This document shows, in pieces, positions 7,005 to 11,944 of a stretch of 11,944 bases of DNA; the first letter of the stretch is position 1; every line of letters starts with the position of its first letter. The notes under the pieces are model-generated. The model was given only the letters and a program-made list of their open reading frames with translations. It made no database searches and was not told the DNA's origin. Both the position numbers and the translations under genes were made by a program. The stretch is from JBMOLK01 sp049325575 (GTDB taxonomy: Bacteria > Bacillota > Clostridia > Acetivibrionales > Acetivibrionaceae), in assembly GCA_049325575.1 (NCBI GenBank), contig JBMOLK010000166.1:1-11944 (forward strand), read 5' to 3'.

Positions 7005-7137
7005 ACGCTGAAAGAACTTTTCTTCCTTTCAATCTACGCCTTCTTAAAACTTTTTTTCCATTAGCTGTCTTCATTCTTTTTCTAAATCCATGTTCCTTTT
7101 TTCTTTGTCTTTTCTTTGGTTGATATGTTCTTAACAC
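7003..7137 (-). CDS. rpmH: 50S ribosomal protein L34
   Basis: Small basic protein of the large ribosomal subunit. This 44-codon gene starts with GTG at 7137 and ends with TAA at 7003. The protein has the invariant L34 layout: an N-terminal LRTYQPKKRQRKKEHGF, the central RMKTANGKKVL and the C-terminal RRRRLKGRKVLSA. Forty-four residues is the standard length for this family. A GGGGGTG sequence, one mismatch from GGAGGTG, lies 7 nt before the GTG, supporting this start and explaining efficient use of a non-ATG codon. It is the first gene to the left of the origin and is read away from it. A near-consensus promoter lies about 160-190 nt upstream, and a terminator hairpin begins in its stop codon. 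Confidence 0.96.
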   Translation of the reverse strand: MLRTYQPKKRQRKKEHGFRKRMKTANGKKVLRRRRLKGRKVLSA

Positions 7138-7178
7138 AGTAGCACACCCCCAATCCTTTCTTGTTGTATCCAACCAGT

Positions 7179-7221
7179 TTTATAATAAGTAATTAATATT
7201 ATAAACAAATCCTATTATAAA
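7179..7221. repeat. AT-only inverted repeat plus third direct copy in the rpmH leader
   Basis: TTTATAATA (7179-7187) and TATTATAAA (7197-7205) form a perfect 9-bp inverted repeat with a 9-nt spacer. A further copy of TATTATAAA occurs at 7213-7221. The segment lies between the rpmH promoter and start codon, so it would be transcribed into the leader. It also contains two TATAAT hexamers on the minus strand, without good partners at -35. Function is unknown; chance in AT-rich DNA is possible. Confidence 0.4.
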
Positions 7222-7295
7222 GCTTACTTCTACAAAATACCCTTTTTTAAGGTAAACTACCCTATCGTAACAAACCTTGTTAAAATAACGTATCA

Positions 7296-7325
7296 ATTAT
7301 ATATTAAATCAATAATTAATGTCAA
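7296..7325 (-). promoter_or_regulatory. Near-consensus housekeeping promoter for rpmH
   Basis: On the minus strand a perfect -35 TTGACA (7325-7320) and a perfect -10 TATAAT (7301-7296) are separated by 18 nt. Transcription would begin near 7289, leaving a leader of about 150 nt before rpmH. The leader contains a TAACAA/TTGTTA hairpin with a 3-nt loop (7268-7282), close to its 5' end. The perfect DnaA box at 7337-7345 lies 11 nt upstream of the -35, close enough for DnaA to influence this promoter (inference). Confidence 0.75.
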
Positions 7326-7336
7326 GAAACTATTTT

Positions 7337-7345
7337 TGTGGATAA
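7337..7345 (-). promoter_or_regulatory. DnaA box, perfect consensus
   Basis: The minus strand reads TTATCCACA, the full consensus high-affinity DnaA site. It is the outermost box on the rpmH side and adjoins the rpmH promoter. Confidence 0.88.
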
Positions 7346-7368
7346 TTATAAAATTGATTTAATTTTTT

Positions 7369-7377
7369 TGTGGATAT
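7369..7377 (-). promoter_or_regulatory. DnaA box, one mismatch
   Basis: The minus strand reads ATATCCACA, differing from TTATCCACA only at the first base. It has the same orientation as the perfect box at 7337, with start-to-start spacing of 32 bp, about three helical turns, so the two would lie on the same DNA face. Confidence 0.65.
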
Positions 7378-7431
7378 CTTTTATATTTTGTGTTGAATAT
7401 TATGTAAAAGTCTGATAATATAATTAATGCC

Positions 7432-7440
7432 TGTTGATAA
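7432..7440 (-). promoter_or_regulatory. DnaA box variant, left arm of an inverted pair
   Basis: The minus strand reads TTATCAACA, one mismatch from the consensus. With the plus-strand copy at 7449-7457 it forms a perfect inverted pair with an 8-nt spacer. Confidence 0.65.
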
Positions 7441-7448
7441 CTCACTAA

Positions 7449-7457
7449 TTATCAACA
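7449..7457 (+). promoter_or_regulatory. DnaA box variant, centre of the three-box cluster
   Basis: The plus strand reads TTATCAACA, one mismatch from the consensus. It is flanked on both sides by the same 9-mer on the opposite strand (7432 and 7464), at 8-nt and 6-nt spacing. Confidence 0.65.
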
Positions 7458-7463
7458 ATATAA

Positions 7464-7472
7464 TGTTGATAA
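7464..7472 (-). promoter_or_regulatory. DnaA box variant, right member of the cluster
   Basis: The minus strand reads TTATCAACA. It is the box closest to dnaA in the upstream cluster and borders the AT-rich stretch that follows. Confidence 0.65.
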
Positions 7473-7699
7473 TTATATTAATTTTTTTTGTTTTATTTAT
7501 TAGCTTTATAAAAAATTTATATATTTTACCATTATATTATATGTTTTTTTTTTAATGTTATACAAAATTATTTCATTTTATGCTTAAGTTTTCTTATTTC
7601 TGTCAATGATTTTATACGTGGTAAATTTAACTTTTTTATTTGACTTTTTTACTTTTAAATAAAACAAAAGATAAACATTGCATTTAAGTTATTGATGAA

Positions 7700-7730
7700 T
7701 TGCTATTAACTAGATAACGGTTAATAGCAA
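7700..7730. promoter_or_regulatory. Perfect 11-bp-arm inverted repeat in the dnaA promoter/leader (operator candidate)
   Basis: TTGCTATTAAC (7700-7710) and GTTAATAGCAA (7720-7730) are exact inverted copies with a 9-nt spacer, 46 nt before the dnaA ATG. No T-run follows, so it is not a terminator. The left arm contains TGCTATTAA (7701-7709), which could serve as an extended -10. If so, the repeat would straddle the start of transcription and suit a dimeric repressor. Alternatively it forms a hairpin in the dnaA mRNA leader. Neither role can be proven from sequence. Confidence 0.55.
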
Positions 7731-7776
7731 ACTAATTTATTATTCTTTATTTAGAAATAGTTTTTGGAGGAATAAT

Positions 7777-9111
7777 ATGAGTGTCCAGATAAACGAAATA
7801 TGGCAAAGAACACTGGGTTTATTAAAAAACGAGCTTACGGAAATTAGCTTTAACACCTGGATTAAGACTATTGAGCCGATGTCTTTAAACTCTAATACTA
7901 TCAATCTGGCTGTACCTGCGGAATTTAACAAGGGAATACTTGAATCAAGATATCATACTTTGATAACAAATGCCATAAAACAAATTACCTTTAAAGAATA
8001 TTCCGTTAAATTTGTAGTTCCATCTCAGGAAAGTACGGGTAAAACATCAGGACAGGCTGAAAACAGCAATAATGAGGAAGTAGTAATTTCCATATTGAAT
8101 CCCAAATATACATTTGATACATTTGTAATAGGAAACAGCAACAGGTTCGCCCATGCAGCAGCTTTAGCAGTAGCAGAATCTCCAGCTAAAGCATATAATC
8201 CTTTATTTATTTATGGAGGAGTTGGTCTTGGGAAGACCCATCTTATGCATGCTATAGGTCATTACATATTAAATCAGAATCCTTCGCTAAAGGTTTTGTA
8301 TGTATCATCCGAAAAATTTACAAATGAGCTTATCAATGCCATAAAGGATGACAAAAATGAGGAGTTCAGAAACAAATATAGAAATATAGACATACTTTTA
8401 ATAGACGATATTCAGTTTATAGGTGGTAAAGAAAGAACTCAGGAAGAATTTTTCCATACATTTAATGCCTTATATGAGGCCAACAAGCAGATAATTCTCT
8501 CAAGCGACAAACCACCAAAGGATATAACTACTCTTGAAGAGCGTTTAAGGTCCAGGTTTGAGTGGGGTTTGATAGCAGACATGCAGGCCCCTGATCTTGA
8601 AACAAGGATTGCAATCCTAAGGAAAAAAGCCCAGCTTGAAAACCTGGATGTACCAAATGATGTAATGGTTTTTATTGCTGACAAGATTGCGTCCAACATC
8701 AGAGAATTAGAGGGTGCTCTAAACAGGGTCATAGCATATTCGTCTCTTACGGAGAATGAAATTTCAATCGACCTGGCAAGCGAAGCATTAAAAGATATTT
8801 TATCTGCTAATAAAACAAGAGTGCTAAACTCTGCCACAATTCAGGATGTTGTGGCAAGATACTTTGATTTAAGGCCTGAAGAGTTTAAGTCAAAGAAAAG
8901 AACAAGGGATGTTGCTTATCCAAGACAGATTGCAATGTTTCTTTGCAGAGAACTTACAGACATGTCTCTTCCAAAGATAGGTGACGATTTTGGAGGAAGG
9001 GACCATACTACAGTCATACATGCCTGTGAGAAGATACTGGTTGATATAGAATCAAATTCTGAGACCAGAAGAGCGGTAAGTGAGCTTAAAAGGAATTTAT
9101 TAGGTAAATAA
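7777..9111 (+). CDS. dnaA: Chromosomal replication initiator protein DnaA
   Basis: AAA+ ATPase that binds DnaA boxes as ATP-bound oligomers, melts the origin and helps load the helicase; it also acts as a transcription regulator. The 444-aa length is normal. Domain I (about 1-80) has the IWQRTLGLLKNELTE start and the WIKTIEP tryptophan motif, followed by a short hydrophilic linker (about 83-105). In the AAA+ domain, Walker A is GGVGLGKTH (147-155), Walker B LLIDDIQF (207-214), sensor 1 LSSDKPP (241-247), and LEERLRSRFEWGL (253-265) carries the arginine finger. Domain IV ends with the DNA-binding signature GGRDHTTV (406-413). The ATG at 7777 follows GGAGG at 6 nt. It is flanked on both sides by DnaA boxes, so autoregulation is likely (inference). 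Confidence 0.98.
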   Translation: MSVQINEIWQRTLGLLKNELTEISFNTWIKTIEPMSLNSNTINLAVPAEFNKGILESRYHTLITNAIKQITFKEYSVKFVVPSQESTGKTSGQAENSNNEEVVISILNPKYTFDTFVIGNSNRFAHAAALAVAESPAKAYNPLFIYGGVGLGKTHLMHAIGHYILNQNPSLKVLYVSSEKFTNELINAIKDDKNEEFRNKYRNIDILLIDDIQFIGGKERTQEEFFHTFNALYEANKQIILSSDKPPKDITTLEERLRSRFEWGLIADMQAPDLETRIAILRKKAQLENLDVPNDVMVFIADKIASNIRELEGALNRVIAYSSLTENEISIDLASEALKDILSANKTRVLNSATIQDVVARYFDLRPEEFKSKKRTRDVAYPRQIAMFLCRELTDMSLPKIGDDFGGRDHTTVIHACEKILVDIESNSETRRAVSELKRNLLGK

Positions 9112-9255
9112 TCCGTTTATTTTATAAAGATCGTTTCGGCATTCATTAAGTTTATTAAATCTTTAAGCTAATTAAGCTTAGGACTTAGTGTTAGTGTTAG
9201 GCGATTTTTATTCTTATATTAAGATAAATTTTAATAAAACGGATATAAATCTGAC

Positions 9256-9264
9256 TTATAAACA
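9256..9264 (+). promoter_or_regulatory. Possible DnaA box, one mismatch
   Basis: TTATAAACA differs from TTATNCACA at one position. It is weak by itself and supported only by the company of the perfect box at 9415. Confidence 0.4.
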
Positions 9265-9300
9265 GAAATTGTTAATATGGGGACAACTTCGTGTGGGTAT

Positions 9301-9309
9301 TGTGTGTAA
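9301..9309 (-). promoter_or_regulatory. Possible DnaA box, one mismatch
   Basis: The minus strand reads TTACACACA, one mismatch from TTATNCACA. A poorer match overlaps its left neighbour (9292-9300, two mismatches). Confidence 0.45.
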
Positions 9310-9414
9310 AATTTGATTTAAGTTAAACTTTGGTTAAAGTTGTTGATTATTTGATACAACATATCTACATTTTAGTAACAGCCAAAATCGTTGAATTTTA
9401 AGGTTGGATGGCAG

Positions 9415-9423
9415 TTATACACA
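9415..9423 (+). promoter_or_regulatory. DnaA box, perfect match to TTATNCACA
   Basis: TTATACACA on the plus strand. It is directly abutted by GAATCAACA (9424-9432), a degenerate second site in the same orientation. Together they stand just left of the trinucleotide series that leads to dnaN. Confidence 0.8.
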
Positions 9424-9481
9424 GAATCAACAGCACTTATTACTATTATTACTGATTTTAATATTACTTATATAAATAAAA
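9424..9481 (+). other. Putative origin unwinding element with DnaA-trios
   Basis: After the box at 9415 come a degenerate box (9424-9432), GCAC (9433-9436) and then the plus-strand triplets TTA TTA CTA TTA TTA CTG (9437-9454). The complementary strand read 3' to 5' is AAT AAT GAT AAT AAT GAC, which fits the DnaA-trio pattern with a central A in each unit. An AT-rich run follows to 9481, just before the dnaN Shine-Dalgarno at 9483. Box, GC step, trios, AT-rich DNA is the order of the basal unwinding system described in B. subtilis, in the same dnaA-dnaN location and orientation. Assignment is by pattern only. Confidence 0.65.
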
Positions 9482-9498
9482 CGGGAGGCATTCGTAAC

Positions 9499-10602
9499 AT
9501 GAAAATTGTATGTTCTAAGGACCATTTGATTGAAGGAATAAACATTGTACAAAAGGCGGTATCAACAAAGACAACATTATCTATATTAGAAGGTATATTA
9601 TTAGAAGCAGGAAATGAATTTAAAATGACAGGAAATGACCTTGAAATTGGAATAGAGTGCTTCATACAAGCAGATATAAGGGAAAAGGGGTCTATAGTAC
9701 TTAACTCAAAGATGTTGGGTGACATAGTAAGAAGACTTCCGGAATCTGAAGTCTTAATTGAAGTTTTAGAAAACAATACAGTAATAATTGAATGCGAAAA
9801 TTCCCACTTTGAGCTAAGAGGACTTCCATCTGACAGTTATCCTGCTCTTCCATCCATTAAGAAAGAAAATACTTTTAAAGTAAGTCAAAAAGTTGTAAGG
9901 GAAATGATAAGACAGACCATATTTGCTGTAAGTGTCGATGAAAATAGACCTATACTGACGGGATCTCTAATAGAGTGCGTAGAAAACCGCCTTACTTTTG
10001 TATCAATTGATGGCTTCAGGTTAGCCTTAAGGAAAAGCTCAAATATAGATGAGAATTCTAATTTCAGTGTAGTTGTTCCCGGAAAGACCCTCAATGAAAT
10101 AGTAAAAATACTTCAGCCTACAGATGAAGAAATAATTATATACACATCGCAAAACCAGATACTTTTTGATATAGGAAAGTGTAAAGTTGTTTCAAGACTT
10201 TTAGAAGGAGAATATCTTAACTACAAAAGTATAATACCAAAGGAATATGAGACCAAAGTTAAGGTGAATACTAAAGATATTCTTTCAAGTTTGGAAAGAG
10301 CTTCGTTAATTACGGCGGATGAAAAGAAGTATCCTGTAAAGTTTAATGTAACTGACGAAAAAATTATTATATCTTCAAATACAGAGATTGGAGCTGTAAG
10401 GGAAGAAGTTAGGGTAGAAGTTAGTGGAAGTAATCTTGATATTGGATTTAATCCAAGATACTTTATTGAAGCACTTAGAGTAGTTGAAGATGAGTCAATA
10501 GAGATTTATTTTACATCAAGTATAGGTCCATGTACAATAAAACCAACTAGTGGTGATGGGTATGCATATATGATTTTACCGGTTAGAATAAAGAATGATT
10601 AG
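9499..10602 (+). CDS. dnaN: DNA polymerase III subunit beta (sliding clamp)
   Basis: Ring-forming homodimer that tethers polymerase III and other replication and repair proteins to DNA. From the ATG at 9499 the product is 367 aa, within the usual 365-380, and shows three repeats of the clamp fold (about 1-120, 121-245, 246-367). The N-terminus MKIVCSKDHLIEGINIVQKAV, the domain-linking PSDSYPALP and the C-terminal stretch ending AYMILPVRIK are characteristic. The last contains the M-x-L-P-x-R tail that lines the partner-binding pocket. GGGAGG lies 10 nt before the ATG. The frame extends upstream to a TTG at 9391, but that segment has no good Shine-Dalgarno and covers the DnaA box and trio region, so it is rejected. 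yaaA follows after 11 nt. Confidence 0.97.
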   Translation: MKIVCSKDHLIEGINIVQKAVSTKTTLSILEGILLEAGNEFKMTGNDLEIGIECFIQADIREKGSIVLNSKMLGDIVRRLPESEVLIEVLENNTVIIECENSHFELRGLPSDSYPALPSIKKENTFKVSQKVVREMIRQTIFAVSVDENRPILTGSLIECVENRLTFVSIDGFRLALRKSSNIDENSNFSVVVPGKTLNEIVKILQPTDEEIIIYTSQNQILFDIGKCKVVSRLLEGEYLNYKSIIPKEYETKVKVNTKDILSSLERASLITADEKKYPVKFNVTDEKIIISSNTEIGAVREEVRVEVSGSNLDIGFNPRYFIEALRVVEDESIEIYFTSSIGPCTIKPTSGDGYAYMILPVRIKND

Positions 10603-10613
10603 AGGAAAAAAGA

Positions 10614-10820
10614 ATGAAAAAACTTTCAATAAGTACTGAATTTATAAAGCTTGATCAATTTTTAAAGTGGGCTGACGTAGTACCTACAGGGGCAGATGCA
10701 AAATTATTGATTTATGAAGGTAATGTAAAGGTTAATGGAGAAGTTGAAATAAGGCGGGGGAAAAAGTTAAGAAAGGGAGATATCATAGAAGTAGAAGGTG
10801 ACATCATCCAAATTGAATAA
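10614..10820 (+). CDS. yaaA: S4-domain protein YaaA (RlbA-like)
   Basis: Small protein made almost entirely of one S4 RNA-binding domain. It has 68 aa, with the S4 core around residues 12-60: LDQFLKWADVVPTGADAK, then YEGNVKVNGEVE, then RRGKKLRKGDIIEV. These match the loop and strand pattern of S4 domains in ribosomal and modifying proteins. This protein regularly sits between dnaN and recF in Firmicutes. Its precise role is not settled; ribosome-related binding is proposed for the family. The ATG at 10614 is preceded by AGAGG about 8 nt upstream, which overlaps the dnaN stop codon, pointing to coupled translation. recF begins 17 nt after its stop. Confidence 0.92.
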   Translation: MKKLSISTEFIKLDQFLKWADVVPTGADAKLLIYEGNVKVNGEVEIRRGKKLRKGDIIEVEGDIIQIE

Positions 10821-10837
10821 AGTTTGGAGGTAAGTTT

Positions 10838-11944
10838 TTGAAAATAGAGAGTTTAAGTTTAAATAACTTTAGAAATTATAAGAATTTAAAGACTACATTC
10901 TCCAAAAACCTTAATATTATTTATGGTGAAAACGCTCAAGGGAAAACCAATATTATTGAAGCTATTTTTTTATGTGCATCAGGGCGTTCCCACCGCACAT
11001 CAAAAGAATCGGAACTAGTTAATGTAAACAGCAGCGGATTCTATGTAAGACTTCATGTAATTAAGCAGGAAGAAGATAAGACAATTGAAATATCCTATGA
11101 AAACGGAAAGAAGAAATTAATTAAAATAAATGAGATTCCTGTACGTAAGATCGGGAACTTAATGGGAAATTTGTTAGCTGTAGTTTTTTCACCTGAAGAC
11201 TTATTGATAATTAAAGAAGGTCCATCACAGAGAAGAAGGTTTATTGATATTACAATAAGCCAGCTTAAACCTTCATATTTTTATGACCTTCAGATATATA
11301 ACAAGCTTCTTTTACAACGTAACACTCTTTTAAAAGAAATTCATAAAAATAATAATTTGATTGATACTCTTGAAATCTGGGATGAAAAAATTGCCGAAGT
11401 AGCAGCAAAGATTATGATAGTAAGACATGATTTTATAAATAAATTATGTGATGTTTCAGAAAAAATTCATTATAAGTTGACTAATGATAGTGAAAAGCTT
11501 AATATTTTATATAATCCATCGGTGAGGATTGAAAAATTTAGTGATATTAATAAATTAAAGGATATGATAATTACTGAATTTACAAAGTCCAGGGCACTTG
11601 AGCTAAGAAGGTCTATTACATTGATCGGTCCCCATAGGGACGATTATGAAATGGTACTAAATGATTTGAGTTTAAAAATGTATGGCTCACAAGGACAGCA
11701 AAGAACTGCCATTCTATCCCTTAAGTTTGCTGAAATAGAAATAGTAAAAGATGAAACTGACGATTATCCTGTTTTATTGCTTGATGATGTGATGTCAGAA
11801 CTTGATACAAAGAGAAGAGAATACTTGTTTGAGAACTTAAGTAAAATACAAACATTTATTACATGTACTGAAAAAGATTTTTTTGATAACAAAAAATATG
11901 GTGATACTATATTTATAAATGTTAAAAGCGGTGAGTTAAATATT
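10838..11944 (+). CDS. recF: DNA replication and repair protein RecF (C-terminal end beyond window)
   Basis: SMC-like ATPase that, with RecO and RecR, helps load RecA at gapped DNA during recombinational repair. The frame is open from a TTG at 10838 to the last base, giving 369 residues. The family is about 360-375 aa, so only a few residues should be missing. The N-terminus KIESLSLNNFRNYK is typical. Walker A is GENAQGKT (30-37), followed by GRSHRTS. The ABC signature region is YGSQGQQRTAILSLK, and Walker B with D-loop is PVLLLDDVMSELD. The TTG start is supported by GGAGG 7 nt upstream, and no nearby ATG or GTG gives an equal fit. It is the last gene of the dnaN-yaaA-recF run; gyrB would be expected next. 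Confidence 0.96.
   Translation, partial: MKIESLSLNNFRNYKNLKTTFSKNLNIIYGENAQGKTNIIEAIFLCASGRSHRTSKESELVNVNSSGFYVRLHVIKQEEDKTIEISYENGKKKLIKINEIPVRKIGNLMGNLLAVVFSPEDLLIIKEGPSQRRRFIDITISQLKPSYFYDLQIYNKLLLQRNTLLKEIHKNNNLIDTLEIWDEKIAEVAAKIMIVRHDFINKLCDVSEKIHYKLTNDSEKLNILYNPSVRIEKFSDINKLKDMIITEFTKSRALELRRSITLIGPHRDDYEMVLNDLSLKMYGSQGQQRTAILSLKFAEIEIVKDETDDYPVLLLDDVMSELDTKRREYLFENLSKIQTFITCTEKDFFDNKKYGDTIFINVKSGELNI

Larger units (their letters stand above)
7326..7776. other. Upstream part of the replication origin (oriC), between rpmH and dnaA
   Basis: This non-coding region holds five DnaA-box sequences clustered at 7337-7472, then a very AT-rich stretch from about 7473 to 7600 with long T and A runs and a TATAAA/TTTATA inverted repeat (7507-7521). 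It ends with the dnaA promoter/leader, which carries a perfect inverted repeat at 7700-7730. Flanking genes diverge from here, and dnaA adjoins it, as at characterised Firmicutes origins. No coding sequence of convincing character is present on either strand. Confidence 0.85.
9112..9498. other. dnaA-dnaN intergenic region, downstream part of the origin
   Basis: This 387-nt non-coding stretch contains three DnaA-box-like sites and a putative unwinding element next to dnaN. It also holds small repeats: TAAGCT/AGCTTA (9164-9180), AACTTT/AAAGTT (9326-9341), tandem TTAGTG (from 9185), and ATCCGTTT at 9111-9118 matched by AAACGGAT at 9237-9244. No clear terminator follows dnaA. I found no consensus promoter for dnaN, so dnaA-dnaN may be co-transcribed. 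An open frame from 9391 joins dnaN but is judged untranslated. Confidence 0.8.

Noticed and set aside
6923..7123. Plus-strand open frame across the rnpA-rpmH junction
   Set aside because: It is antisense to rpmH and the terminator, and its Leu/Phe-rich product is a shadow of lysine/arginine codons in L34.
7222..7232. TTACTTCTAC resembling DnaA-trio sequence in the rpmH leader
   Set aside because: No DnaA box or GC step stands next to it and only about three units fit; the 9437-9454 series has the full context.
7640..7675. TTGACT as a -35 element for dnaA
   Set aside because: No acceptable -10 occurs 16-19 nt downstream.
7740..7931. Minus-strand open frame across the dnaA start
   Set aside because: It overlaps the dnaA N-terminus in antisense, with no family resemblance and no ribosome binding site.
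8439..8837. Minus-strand open frame inside dnaA (132 codons)
   Set aside because: It is antisense to the conserved AAA+ domain, with no recognisable motif and no ribosome binding site.
9391..9498. In-frame N-terminal extension of dnaN from a TTG
   Set aside because: It lacks a well-placed Shine-Dalgarno, is not typical of clamp proteins, and overlaps the DnaA box and trio series; ATG 9499 gives the family length.
1..11944. parS sites, CRISPR arrays, tRNA or rRNA genes, insertion sequences, riboswitches
   Set aside because: Looked for by eye on both strands; no parS-like palindrome, spaced repeat array, transposase or recognisable structured RNA gene was found.

Overview
This window is the chromosomal replication-origin neighbourhood of a low-GC, Gram-positive-type bacterium, most likely a Clostridia-class Firmicute. 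The gene order matches the conserved Firmicutes origin block: noc/parB, rsmG, mnmG, mnmE, khpB (jag), yidC, yidD, rnpA, rpmH, origin, dnaA, dnaN, yaaA, recF. The DNA is AT-rich. YidC has no lipoprotein signal and the RpmH sequence is of clostridial type, which fits the cellulolytic Ruminiclostridium/Acetivibrio group, but the genus is a guess.

Left arm, 1-7137, all on the minus strand. It holds the N-terminal part of a ParB/Noc-family protein running off the left edge, rsmG (16S rRNA m7G methyltransferase), mnmG and mnmE (tRNA wobble-uridine modification), khpB/jag (KH-R3H RNA-binding protein), yidC (membrane insertase), yidD (membrane insertion factor), rnpA (RNase P protein) and rpmH (ribosomal protein L34). 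rpmH has a near-consensus promoter and a leader of about 150 nt. A terminator-like hairpin starts inside its stop codon, and a second terminator-like hairpin separates khpB from mnmE. rpmH, yidC, khpB, mnmE, mnmG and rsmG therefore probably sit in several transcription units rather than one uninterrupted operon.

Origin, about 7320-9498. It looks bipartite, as in Bacillus subtilis. One DnaA-box cluster (five sites) lies between rpmH and dnaA, followed by very AT-rich DNA and an 11-bp-arm inverted repeat in the dnaA promoter/leader. A second set lies between dnaA and dnaN. It ends in a perfect DnaA box, an abutting degenerate box, a short GC step, six trinucleotides fitting the DnaA-trio pattern and an AT-rich run reaching the dnaN ribosome binding site. 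This looks like the basal unwinding system and is the most informative non-coding element here.

Right arm, 7777-11944, all on the plus strand. It holds dnaA (initiator), dnaN (sliding clamp), yaaA (small S4-domain protein) and recF (recombination mediator), whose last few residues lie beyond the window. Genes on both sides point away from the origin, so all are co-oriented with replication forks. I found no mobile element, CRISPR array, tRNA or rRNA, and no sign of an undescribed protein system. The interest lies in the origin architecture and cis-regulatory structures.
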